A DNA stretch of 49,546 bases from Purshia tridentata (Eukaryota > Streptophyta > Magnoliopsida > Rosales > Rosaceae): assembly GCA_003254885.1 (NCBI GenBank), contig QANT01008900.1, positions 1-49,546 on the forward strand. The letters run 5' to 3'. This document shows, piece by piece, positions 24,601 through 35,977 of the stretch; position 1 is the stretch's first letter, and every line of letters begins with the position of its first letter. The position numbers were made by a program, and so were the translations under genes. The notes under the pieces were generated by a model. That model was not told the origin of the DNA. It worked only from the letters and a program-made list of their open reading frames with translations, and searched no databases.

Positions 24601-25109
24601 TGAAAACTGGTAAGCTGGGCCAAACCTGTGCGAGATAACAATGAAATGCAAAGAGGAAGGAGGGGGAAGAAAGCATAGGACTGCTCGTACTCATAGCCAC
24701 ATTGTGCAATTCGAACAAAGTAGACGCTATCCCATACAATGCTGGACTCAATAGCTGAACCCAGCCAAGGCAATAGAACGTGTTGCTGTTGTTTATCAAC
24801 ATCAGGTTGTGAGGCGTTGGTGGATAGGCAATTGGGGTTGATGGGTGCGGAGGTGTCGTAGGGGCTCAAGAGGGTTCGCCATAGGAGGATTAGGGTCAAT
24901 ACTAGGAGTCTAGACTGGATTGCTGATCTAATCACTGTGGTTTCGTGATGGAGTTGTGGTGAGGTTTTGGTTCGAGGCATTTGGGTTTGGTTAATCGTGA
25001 GGTTGTGGAGGTCGAGATCTGGAGAACGAGACGACGGATTGGGGAGAGATGGAACCGGGACGAGTTTCAGCGGCATGTCGTTCAGCGGAATGTGTACAGA
25101 AGACGGCAT
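21689..25109 (-). CDS. PIGV: GPI mannosyltransferase 2 (PIG-V)
   Basis: ER membrane enzyme that adds the second mannose to the GPI anchor precursor from dolichol-phosphate-mannose. Eight exons (25109-24626, 24419-24314, 23610-23518, 23428-23233, 23146-22968, 22656-22412, 22240-22038, 21856-21689) give 557 aa. The family hallmark WDSVYFVRIAQCGYEYEQSYAFF lies near residue 126 (key residues W126, D127), followed by many hydrophobic membrane segments, for example VINNIAFVFTAVYLYR and ALFSIGGLYHLI. The C-terminus (PPLYWFAS, IWAYSAAYILLGSLLFSNFYPF) is family-typical. Exon 4 is ended at GTAGGT, because the alternative GTTTCA donor four bases later breaks the frame. Exon 5 has two in-frame acceptors 12 bases apart (CCAG and GCAG), so a 4-residue variant is possible. 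Met12 is an alternative start. Intron 3 holds a 61-base tandem duplication. Confidence 0.93.
23739..23860. repeat. 61-base perfect tandem duplication in PIG-V intron 3
   Basis: Positions 23739-23799 are repeated directly and, by eye, without mismatch at 23800-23860. The unit begins TTTAAGACATTATTGG and ends GAAGAAGCCGTG. Identity suggests a recent event or an assembly artefact. It lies in the long third intron and changes no codon. Confidence 0.9.
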
Positions 25110-27617
25110 GTCGTTTATGGTCCGAGTTTGGTTAAGTTAAGCATAGCATTTACATTTACGGATAATTAAATAATTTACCCGACTCGAAATTGAAATGAAA
25201 TTAGAAAGTTTATTTAGTTATTAATGATTGTGAGCTCATCAATTCTAAGTTCTCACCCAAAAACAAAATACATATATAAAACTAAGAAACAGAAAAAGCG
25301 GATAAAGATATATAAATATTTTTTTATTAAATATTTTTGGCTTTTTTACAAGTCACCGAGTAATTTCGTTTATATTTCACCACTCAAATATAAAATTAAA
25401 TTAATTTGCCATCTTAATTTTAAAAAATTTACATTGTCACCCCTCCATTTAATTTCGTCAACTTTTTCTTTAAAAAATACCACGTAATTTTTATGAGTAT
25501 TCCCTACAGTAAATTGATAATTTAAATGTAATTTGAGTACTTGCATCATTGCATGTCAATCAATAGACCAAATATGAATGGGTGATCTTATTTTCAGTAT
25601 GCGGTATAAGTTTAACAATAGAAATCGATAAGTTCTTGGACAAATTATTAGTGTGTGAGTCACTAATATTAAATTTATTCTTTGATAAAAATAAAGTTTT
25701 CAATTTTTCTCTCGTGTTATATATCAATCTGTTTGGAAGTGTACATTTCAGACAAAAAATTTCTAGGGACACTTGGTAATTAAATGGAAGTGGTTGCTAG
25801 TCTAATGTGAATTAATGCACAAAAATGTGTACAAAAGGAATATGTATCATTCATTTCACAGATAAATTAAACTAATGTACAAATGTGACAGCATAATATA
25901 TATGACATCAACTGTACATATAATTTCATACATGAGAAGATTTATTTACTTTAAATTGATTTCCTGACTGCACCTTCATGCAAAACCATAAATGACACTC
26001 TCTAAAAGAAGAGATTAAGTAGGAGACAAACATTAAATGTGTGACTGTGATTTATAACTATAACACCTATGTGCTGGTATGGTTTGATTTATAGTGACCA
26101 CTTGTTTGTGAAATCTATACACATGACCATATAACCATATTGACAACGAAAGGTCCATTCAACTACCATACCTTAAACCAGATTCATATCCATTGCATTT
26201 AATAATACCTTTAATCAATCTACTATCATTGCCTATATCAACATAGCTTCAGCACAAGGTCCCAAGTTTTTATTCAGAGTTTTAATGGCAAAGATTTGGA
26301 ATTGATTTTGTTTATGCATGTTATAATTTTCATGTTATAATTTTCTTTTTTTACATCGTGTATATTGTATCTATAAGTATGATAAAAGTGTTTTTTTTTT
26401 TTTTCATGTTCATTAAGAAAGTTACTTTAAAAGAAAACCAATTTGACTGCATCAAGAGCTAGCATATTGAGAGAGCTTTATCACATGGGAAGAGATGTAA
26501 TCCTACTTTTTAAAAAGAGAACAGTCCAAAGACTCTTTATGACTTTCTTGTTCACTAGTATCAGTGTGATGGGCAAATTTGTCTGCAGCCTTCAAAGTCC
26601 AAAGAATATTACTGATATAAAAGTAAGTTCTTTTCTGTTCTCTATTTTCTTGTACTCTTGTAAATATTATATCATTGAAATATTTGTTTTGGGGTCTGTA
26701 TCGCCTTAATTAAGTAATAGCTAATCACGGATGAATGGAAATGATCACGGGTTCACCCAAAAATTTAATCCAAAATATCACAAGTTGCCAACATTAAGTA
26801 GAAAACAGTGATTTTGAGTGAAAACAAAATAGAGAGATATCTTAAATCTTTGTGTTGTGTGTTCGCTGGTGCTGAGTTTGAGTTTGAGTTTGAGTTTGAT
26901 GCTGCAACAGAACTATACAAACACACAATATAATGAAGTACCCTTTTGTTTATTCTCATCACCCTTCAGCTAAACTGAAAGATCCTAACTGTCCTGTCCT
27001 GTGTAATAGTTCCAGATCTGACTACAATAGGACTCTTATAGGGAAAATAAAAATAAAAATGATTAGACACTACCATATACTAGTCTAAGTAATATGTACT
27101 AATTGAGCAATTTTGATACATACAATCACCGTAATTCATCTCATACCAATGATCAAGAGACGTATTTGTAATGCAACATTATATAATCCTAATCCTAACT
27201 TGTGCAACTCTTTTGTTGTTACTTTCCAGTGCACAACTTTTACCTTAATTCACCAGGCCGATATCTATTTACTCGGAATGCCTTTACTGTTGCCCAAATG
27301 GTAGGGTACTGCAACTGAGTCCATTACTTATTCTAGTTTAGATGTGATATTTGTACCCTCTTTACAAGGCCTATAGTCTCATATGAGGACAAAACATGTC
27401 CTTCACATGTGAAGCTTGGCCTCCAAGGAGACTGTATAATACCTTCAACAATTATTGCTTACTACACCATCATCCAACCACTTTCCCATTAAAATCTCTC
27501 ATCCTCTAAAAGTACTCAACCATCAATGCATAAAAACCAAAAGGGCGGCCAAAAAGACTCATAAAAACCCAAAAAGCATCTATACCATCCCATTCCTGTG
27601 CATCTTTCTGCATTTCA
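25110..27617. other. Divergent intergenic region between PIG-V and LTPG
   Basis: About 2.5 kb separates the PIG-V start (- strand) from the lipid transfer protein start (+ strand), so both promoters lie within it. The DNA is strongly A/T-rich. A GAGTTT hexamer run occurs at about 26874-26899. Open frames such as 26443-26709 begin with TTG and resemble no family I know. Confidence 0.55.
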
Positions 27618-28478
27618 ATGAGTCATTCAAAGAAGGCAAGTGTGGCAGTCTCATGCATCTTGGTGTTGATGCTATTTGGCTTTGGAAGCTCAAACATAGA
27701 CCAAGATAGGGCAGAATGCGCAGACCAACTAGTAGGACTTGCCCCATGTCTCCCTTTTGTAGGTGGTGATCATGATGCCAAAACTCCCACACTAGACTGC
27801 TGCACTGGCCTCAAACAAGTGGAGCAGAAGAGCAACAAATGCCTCTGCGTTCTAATTAAGGACCGCGATGATCCCAAACTTGGCCTCAAGATCAATGCTT
27901 CGCTTGCTTTGCAGCTCCCTAGTGCCTGCCATGTACCTGTTAACATATCGAGATGTGTTGGTAAGTACTGCCACACATAAATTAAGGTGTATATGCTAAT
28001 AAAGTACTAATTTGTTTATCTAGAAATGTATAGTTGTACATACATGCTTATATACAAAATTGCATCACTGTAAGTCTATAATCACTAGTTTGATCTTTGA
28101 TGTTGGTGGCGGATTCAGATCTCTTGCATTTGCCACCAAACTCGCCGGATGCTAAGATGTTCAGGGGATATGCAAACAAGACTTTAGCAAGCAGTAGTGC
28201 CCCTATTGCCAGTGGTAACAAATTTACTTCTTCTGCATAATTTAAGCTTTTGTTGAGTGTATTTCTTTTATTTTCTAGAGTTTAATGGTTCTTTACTTAG
28301 TTATATATACTTATTTTGCTTGGTTTCTGTTATAGGGAATTCGACAAGCAGTAGTATAACTGCTCAAGATAAGAGTGGTGGTAGGAGCCTGGGAAAAGGA
28401 AAGAGAGCTCTGGGAGTAGAGATGCTATTTGGGACCTTACTCTGCTTTTATACTTCACACCTTGTGTTTCATATTTGA
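27618..28478 (+). CDS. LTPG: GPI-anchored non-specific lipid transfer protein
   Basis: Secreted lipid-binding protein attached to the plasma membrane outer face. The family acts in export of cuticle or suberin lipids. Three exons (27618-27960, 28119-28214, 28336-28478) give 193 aa. A signal peptide covers residues 1-~25. The eight-cysteine motif is complete: C34, C44, C61-C62, C75-x-C77, C104, C113. A Ser/Gly/Lys-rich linker follows, then a hydrophobic C-terminal tail (VEMLFGTLLCFYTSHLVF) as needed for GPI attachment. N-glycosylation sequons occur at NAS, NIS, NKT and NST. The position beside HUB2, DUF538 and SAGL1 matches Arabidopsis At1g55260, an LTPG member (from memory). Confidence 0.92.
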
Positions 28479-29814
28479 TATACATTACTTGTTCCTACTG
28501 CTAGCTAGCTGGTCAGTTTTGTATGTTAATTTACCATTGAGTGTCTTATGCTGTGTATCTGTCCCTCTCTGTCTCTCATTCTCTGTCATTCATTTGCACT
28601 TATTTTTAGAATTGTATTGGGTATTATGGGACCTGTGTGGATCAATTGGAATCATTTAAATAAGTGTCCAAATTGATATCAACTTTTATGTCCTATTGCA
28701 AATTTACAATGAGAAATGTACACAAATTTCTAGCAACTAAAATGGTCAGTTATGGTTTCACATAACATCAAGGAAATGAAAAGTTGGAAGCCATCATTTT
28801 GTATGGTCTTAGACAATCAAAACGTTGGTGCGGATATGGTTCTAGAAATAATATTATCTTATCAGACGTGTGAGTTGTCGCTAGTCATGAAGACAGTTTG
28901 ACCTGTAATTTATTGAAGGGAAAGAAGTACACTTGTGCTATAAGAAATGAGGAGCTAGTGGATAGCCATTCCGAGATGTGGATTTGAGCCTCCTCCGGAC
29001 CCGAATCTGTATGGGTCACTTCTTCTCGTAAGCCGAATCTCTATTACAAGCCCAAAGGTTTCTTCAGTTAGTCCTTAATATGTATTCTTATGATAAATGG
29101 GCTTGAAGTTTCTAGGCCCATCTAGTATTTATTTATTTATTTTGTGACAAGGCCTACATTCTCTTTTCATTATATTATACTTTTTTTTTCAGTGTTTAAA
29201 TTCTTAAATTTGATACAAGTCCTTGAAAAGGTCAACGAATTCATCAATGAAATACCTTGGTTGAAACTTAACGTAATTTTTTACTCCATTAATTCTTTTT
29301 TTCTAAGAATCTATTTCAAAATAATCAATATCCATAGATAAACTAAATAAAAAACATATGCTCATGAGTCATGCCAATATTTTCAATTTGTTATATATCA
29401 ATTGTTGTTTTCTTCGGCCAAAATATATAAATTATTGTTATACAATCAATAATTCCACAAACAAACGAGGGATTGAAACTAGCATTTTTCTGTTTTTAAC
29501 CATAAGCTTTCTCTTGTTTGCATTGGTGTTGACACATTTTCTAAGCCTACCCACCTGGACAAGAAAAGCCCATGACTTGCAATTAATGCCATATCAACAC
29601 CGAATCAGTCCAACCGTCCAACACCCATCAATCGAACGGTCCATCCTCCTCTAATCCCATATCCCCCCATCTATACAAACCCAAACCCTCCCAAGAAAAA
29701 CTCATTCCGAAAAAAGTACACACAAATCCAAAAGAACGAACTTTCTCAGTTTCTCATTCAAACTCCAAAGTCCAAACACACAAACGCTCTTTCTCGCTCT
29801 AAATCGACCCGGAT
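28479..29814. other. Intergenic DNA and promoter of first DUF538 gene
   Basis: No coding sequence is supported. A TATA-like CTATACAAA lies near 29670 with an A/C-rich leader after it, about 140 bases before the DUF538 start. Long A/T-rich stretches fill the rest. Confidence 0.55.
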
Positions 29815-31515
29815 ATGGCACAAAAACCCTATCTGGGTCTGATCCCAATCCTCCTCTTCTTCATCTCCATCACCCCAAGACCTTCTCTTTCTCTCTCTGA
29901 AACCCCTGCAACAGTGTTCGAGATTTTGCCAAAATTTGGGCTCCCAAGTGGACTTTTGCCGGCCTCCGTTTCAAACTACACCTTGTCCGACGACGGCCAG
30001 TTCGTCGTCTTTTTGGAGAAACCATGCTACGTGCAGTTCGAGTACTTGGTCTACTACGAGAAGACGATCACGGGCAAGCTCAGCTACGGCGCGATCACTG
30101 ACTTGAAAGGCATTCAGGTCCAAAGGTTCTTGTTCTGGTTTGATGTCGACGAGATCAGGGTCGATTTGCCACCTTCTGATAGCATTTACTTCACCGTCGG
30201 CATTATTAACAAGAAGCTCGACGTCGATCAGTTCCAGAATGTCCATTCTTGCCGAGATGGGCTCTCGAGTTCTTGTCTCGGGTCATTGAAACGGGTTATT
30301 GAGGTACTTAATTAATTAATTATTCATTTACTGTTGCAATTTTTTTTTAAATTTTTATTATGTTTGAATCTTTATGCTTGTTTCAATTGTATGTTTCTCG
30401 ATTGTTGTTGTGTTGGGCCAATTCTGATGTACCAAAAAATTCCATGTGGGTTCATAGAATTAGAGCCAAAGAAGATATATTAAAGTATATTTTAAATCCT
30501 TGAACTTATCTTGCTTATTAAAAGAATTTTTATAATTAAGTTTACCCTCTGTGTATGGATACGTATATGCATAATTGTCGATATTATGAGAGGTTTATTT
30601 CAACTTCTGAATGGGTTTCTTTGAATAATTGAGGATGGAGTATTTGGATATCTGCTCAATCTGGTTTGTATGAAGTTTATACACTGAGTTAAGAATGGAC
30701 TAGGCTTTGTGTTTATTGAATGGATGAATTCTTGGAATGTGAGAGAATGCTTTCAGGTTTAATGAAATTGAATGAAATTCCAGTATGGGAGCATTAGGAA
30801 AATTTATTGGAAAGCTAGTGAGGTCTTTTAAATGCTGTTAAAAGAAAGTAAATTGTATATGAAACAAAGGGACTGAGTTATTCATGTGCAATTTGTATGC
30901 TCTGCTAGTGTCTGGTAAGATGCTATAGGGTTTTTGTTGTAAAGTGTTAGCCTAGGAGTATTTTTTGGGTGGGATGGGCACTGTGGAGGTTTTTGTAGTG
31001 AAGTATTTATTTGTTGGGGATGGGATTATTGCATTCGTGACTTGGTATTGTTAGCTTAGGAACAAGGAATATACGCTAGAGAAATACTCAAAACACATAC
31101 AACTCTTCAATCACACTAAAATGAATCCCTCCACTCAGTTTCTTTTTCTATTTTGACTTGGCATAGTCGGTTCACACAGTTTGGGGATAGTAAAGAAGTT
31201 GCATGGCTTCTTTATAGGTCATTTTGCTCTGTTGAGAACCTTAGGGGAGATATGAACCATTTGTGGAGTGTTTATCTTTTATTGCCTTCATAGGCAGGGA
31301 AGACTTATTGAAAGAAAATTGACTTTTTGGGTGTTAATGTGAGAAAAGGCCTTAGATTCACATGATTACAACTTACAGGTGATCAAACCTTTGCAAATTG
31401 GAATAGATACTAGTTGAACTTCTCATACTGATATGCGTATAACTTGTTTTCTTCCTGTTGTGCTTTGCAGCTTCCATCTCCACTGGAAGATATTGAGATG
31501 CTAATTACTGAGTAG
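29815..31515 (+). CDS. DUF538 family secreted protein (copy A)
   Basis: Two exons (29815-30303 and 31471-31515) give 177 aa. A signal peptide covers residues 1-~27. The DUF538 domain follows: ILPKFGLPSGLLPASVSNYTL, LEKPCYVQFEYLVYYEKTI (key residues F/Y-rich core and C), GKLSYGAITDLKGIQVQRF, and a VGIINKKLDVDQF block with a Cys after it. DUF538 proteins are plant-specific, small and beta-rich, often stress-induced, with no agreed biochemical role. The second exon adds 14 residues (LPSPLEDIEMLITE). Reading through the donor would instead end after three further codons. A second DUF538 gene lies 10 kb downstream on the same strand, and the Arabidopsis segment has At1g55265 of this family. Confidence 0.88.
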
Positions 31516-33202
31516 GCACCATCAACTGCTTATGATGCACGGTATAGTGGCGGAGCAAAGGCTCTTCATAGTCCACCTAGAACTCAGTGTGTTATGTAGT
31601 TACATGTTTGAGAGTAGTATTCCACAAGGGAATTAATTGTGTTACTTGTTGTAACTGTGTAGTTTGTATCTGTTATATCATATGTAAAGGAACAAACCTT
31701 GTATATTAAATTCGATGTTAGAACTTGAGGGTGTGTAACTTGTACCCATTAATACCCATAAAGGGTGAAAGGTATATCATTCACAATCAGGTGGGTACCA
31801 TGTATTTTGGGGCACGACCTCATTGTGAGAGGCTGATCAAAAGGGCATGCCCATGGAAGAATCTATTTGGAGGCAAAAAGCCGCCTTGCTTTTCTCTTAC
31901 ATATTTTAGAAACCCCCATTAAAATGTTGGTGAATATCAATCAACTGACATTTCAAATTGCAATGGTCTTCTGAGAATTTCTCCCTTTTGGATTCTTCTT
32001 ATGATCCAATAAAACTGCTCATCCAGACGTAACCATAATATAATCAAGAATAGTAAAAGCCATTATTGATACGGTTTTGTGTGCAACTAAAGTATCAAAA
32101 TAACCAAGGCTAGCTCAATACCCTAACCATGTCTGTTGATGGATAATTGCTCTGAAGCCAAAAATGCCAGCCAACATGCGGTTTCTATAATTAGAACTTG
32201 ATCACTTTTCATTGGATTGTGTGTGAAGGGGGATACTTGTAGTTTAGAAGATGTGTTTAACATGTTAAAAATTGAGCAATAGTTACAACATAAGTGAGGT
32301 AATATCTTGTACCTTATCCTACATTAACTCCCTTTGATTGCTAGGAAATCTAGGAAGCTTCAATTTTTATACATTATGTTATGTTGAGGAGTTGAGAGAG
32401 GCTTTATAAGCTCCAAAGTTGTATCGCATTTTTATACTGTGTTCTATAGTAGACGGATATTCTAGTATCGCATTATCTAATTCCTTTCTTCTTCTTTCTT
32501 TTTTTACAGGTTAAGAACACCAAAGAAGCTTTGAAGATGCTCTAAAAGCAGCTGGCCTAATGCCAAGTCTGTAATGACTCGCCCAGTTTTATCACAACCA
32601 GTTTTGGGGCAAAGAAAATAGGCAGAGGGAATATTTCCAAAGAATATTTGTTTTTATTTGAGTTTCTTCATGGAACTTTGGGGACAAGTTTCTGTACATG
32701 TTGCTCTTAATAACAAAATTGGGTGAAGGTTTCAATTCAAATATCATTCTTCTGTGCCATAGTTCTATGAAGTCTTCGTTATATAATCACTTAGTGACTT
32801 TGGTTCTCGATCCCATTTTGTCAAATGTCCAACCTATATAAAAGGCCATGCATGAATACGTGAATTTGGAGGCTGCATTTTTTCGTTTACCTATTTGATA
32901 CATAAATGTTGTAGAGGGTTAATCAGTTCCAAAATCGATAACTTCTGAGAATAAAACTAAATTAAATTCTGTCAATAATAATAACAAATTCTCCATTGCA
33001 AATAAACAGAGAGAAAAATGAAAGCTTAATGTGAAAAACTCACGAAAGATTTTGTTAGTTTCATTAACATAGAGAATAGTCTGCTAAGAAAAAGAAGAAA
33101 GAGAGAGTTATGAGAACAAACAGTTCCCTACATCAACCAACAGGAAAAATAAAGTAAAAAAGTAGGTGGGTGCAATACTCTAACTTCTAATTAATCCTTG
33201 TC
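31516..33202. other. DUF538-A 3' region and intergenic DNA
   Basis: No protein-coding exon is supported. A strong acceptor-like site (TTTCTTTTTTTACAG, ending near 32510) precedes about 200 bases of more balanced composition, which could be a spliced 3' untranslated exon of DUF538-A or of an unannotated transcript. The right-hand end is the 3' region of the RLP pseudogene. Confidence 0.4.
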
Positions 33203-35322
33203 TTAATCCTGTTCATATATTATCATCACACAGAGTCTATCTTGTATATTGTCTAAGAAATTGGAATATGCATATCTCTTTGTCTTCTTAAGCACGAAAG
33301 GACCACAAACTCCCCAAAATCCTGTAATGAATCCAAGCACAACACAAATATAAAACCATGAAATTTGATGCCCATTGTCAACAGCTTGGGTGTTCTTAGT
33401 ATCTTCATCAATTAATTGACACTCATTTGGAAGTGGGGCACCACAAAGTTTAGGATTCCCCTCAAATTCAGAGGCATTTAAGCTTTGGAGCTGACTGCTT
33501 GTTGGTATTGCTCCTTCAAGATTATTGTGTGAGGCATTGAAATATGACAAGAAATTGAGAGTCGCAAATGACACTGGAATCTGTCCAATGTCTCCAAGTT
33601 CTTAAGGTTAGATATTTTGTCTGGAATGCTTCCGGAGAAGTTGTTCAGGGCAAGATCCAACCCATGGAGCAGTTGCAAATGGCCTATCTCATTCGGTATA
33701 TTACCACTAATGCTATTGTTGGCAAGATATATTGAAGGTGGAAAGTAAGAAAAATAATTGTACACAAAAGCTTTTAAATAAGTAACATCGGGTAAGTAAT
33801 AGGCAGGCAATTCAAGATAATTATTTGGATCTACTTCAACTTTGGATACCAACATTGGTAATCTACAAAGTTCTTTTGGAAATTCACCTGCAATTTGGTT
33901 GGAGGCCAAATTTATAGAAAAGAGCCTTGGAAGACTCCCCAACCATCCAGGAATTGGCCCTGTCAATCTATTAGAATATAGATTTAAGATCTCAAGCTTT
34001 TTGAGCTTATATAACCATAAAGGTATTTCACCGGTGAGCTCACAATGACCCAAAGCCAAAATTCGAAGATTTTTTAATCCATCAAACTCAACCATGCCAA
34101 TATCATCAGCTATTGGAATTTCCTCACCTACAAAATTATATGATAAGCACAGGAAAACAAGTCCTTTTGAACCCATTAAGATCTTCATCGCCCCTGTGAC
34201 ATTGGTCAATTGGTTGTGACCAAGCGAGAGGAAGGACAAGGATTTCAGTGTAAGAATCTCAGGTTGTATTTGTCCCTTTAGATTGTTTCCACGTAGTGCA
34301 ATTGCTTTTAGGGACTTGCATGAGTAGAGGCACATTGGCAAGATACCAATGAAGTGATTTTTCCGTAGGTCAAGTTTAGTAAGTTGACTAAGTTTAGAGA
34401 AATTAAGCTTGGAGATATCTCCTTCTAAGTTGTTGAAATCCAAATGTAGTTCTATAAGGTTTGTGCAATTCATCAAAGATGGGGGTAGAGAACCTTGTAG
34501 ATTGTTGAAATCAAGGAGCAAGTGTTTCAACTTGGAGAGGTTCCCAAGTGGAGAGGGAGCATGCCGCTCATCTATTATGGCAGAGGTTTAGGATTGTGAG
34601 GCCGGTGAGGTTGACAATTCTATCACTAATGGCTCCATATAGTGAATTAGCAGGTAATGAGATTTCTTCAAGTGTGGTAGTATTATATATATATCTTCTG
34701 GAAGTAAACCTGAGAGGTTATTATAACCGGCACGAAGAATCTCTAGTTTGGAACACTTCCCTAGTCCATGAGAAATACTAACACTGAATTTATTGTAAGA
34801 AAAATCCAATAGGGTAATCAAAGGAGATGAATGATGACAAACAGATGATGGGATAGAGCCAATGAAGGTATTGTTGCTGACATTGAAATTAGTCAAACTC
34901 CAAGCTTGTTGGAAGAATGAAGATGAAATTACACCATGGAATTGATTGCTGGACAACTCAAGAATTTCAAGACGATTCAACGACAAGAAGAATCCAGATT
35001 GATCAAGTGAAGCAGAAAGTGAATTGTGGGAGAGATCCAAGTGGGTTAGATGTGTGAGATTCGCAAGTGATGAAAAAAGAAACATACCTGGTTTCAGTTT
35101 GAGGCCTTTGGAGGATAAGCGCAAATGGGTGACCCAACCATTGTTATCACAAGTGATTCCCTCCCAATGGCAACAATGATCGGAACTCCAATTTAATAAA
35201 GGAGATGACAGAGTGAGGGCAAAGGAGAGCAGAGAGCTGCGTTCAGTTTGGTTGCATGCATGAATAATATTTGTAGATAAAAGGTAAAAGAATAAGAGGA
35301 GGAGTAGGAAGCCATGAGCCAT
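33203..35322 (-). pseudogene. Receptor-like protein (LRR) pseudogene, several frameshifts
   Basis: Homologous along its length to the RLP at 35978-38257. It begins with a signal peptide (MAHGFLLLLLFFYLL) and an LRR cap starting ACNQTERSSLLSFALTL with an NWSSDHCCHWEGITC motif. LRRs follow, then FEGNPKLCGAPLPNECQ, a transmembrane helix and a short basic tail, as in plant RLPs that lack a kinase. Compared with the neighbour: one repeat of about 24 residues is missing in frame; two bases are gained in a TA run at 34684-34695; single bases are lost near 34565 and 34546; about 25 bases are lost near 33571-33592. The first three indels sum to zero, restoring frame after a garbled stretch with an in-frame stop. 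The last shifts the frame before the membrane anchor. The start ATG is at 35322; an upstream in-frame non-ATG extension was ignored. Confidence 0.88.
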
Positions 35323-35358
35323 TGAGTGATCTAGAATCTTAGATTGCTCACACTCCCA

Positions 35359-35375
35359 GGTTTGTATATATAATG
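35359..35375 (-). promoter_or_regulatory. TATA box of the RLP pseudogene
   Basis: On the - strand CATTATATATACAAACC lies about 45 bases upstream of the ATG at 35322. The neighbouring RLP has a similar TATATATACAC box followed by ACAAACC in the corresponding place, which supports a shared ancestral promoter. Confidence 0.55.
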
Positions 35376-35412
35376 AAGCAAAGCAACTAAAAATTGGGAA
35401 AGGTGGAAACAA

Positions 35413-35977
35413 AGTCTTCAGTCTTCAGTCTTCATGTAGTGGCTGCAATTGACCCTTCTCACTAACTCTTTGTTGATTAAACGACAAAAACAGACTAAAC
35501 ATTACAAACTCACAGATTGCCCAAACACCTCAATACGTCGAAAGAGACCAAAGACCAAGACCTCTCATTAATTGGACCTGAAGAGGGAGCTTCCAAGACA
35601 ATTCTCAGCTAAATTTCACATTGTTATATGAGGGATCATAAAATTCTTCATTCAATGATACAATTAACTTTTTAATTATTATGATAAAAATTTACAAGTG
35701 GGACGAATGCATAATTCTCTGATCTTCCGATTGGAGCTTTCATTTTTAAAGATTGTTAACCTTTTAAAACAAAATTAAAAATGCTCATCTTAAAAATTTA
35801 ATTTTTGCTAGTTTTTCAAAATTTTCTTATATATATATATATGCTTTTTGTTTGAAAAGAAATAATAAAGATAGAACTACGAGAACAAACTGTGTTTTAC
35901 CTAAGTCAACAAAAATAAACATAATATATATACAAAATTTAAATATGAAATCTAATTTTTTAAAATAAATCTTTTCT
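35413..35977. other. Spacer between the two RLP genes
   Basis: About 560 bases of A/T-rich DNA with a short triple repeat of GTCTTCA at 35415-35434 and a TA run near 35828-35841. It should contain the upstream region of the left RLP and the 3' region of the right one. No coding sequence is seen. Confidence 0.55.

Noticed and set aside
26443..26709. 88-codon frame with hydrophobic segments
   Set aside because: It starts at TTG, has no recognisable family, no clear promoter and lies in A/T-rich DNA.
21689..28478. Functional cluster of a GPI enzyme (PIG-V) and a GPI-anchored LTP
   Set aside because: They are divergent, 2.5 kb apart and independently regulated; the LTP, but not PIG-V, is part of the recalled Arabidopsis block, so adjacency is probably chance.
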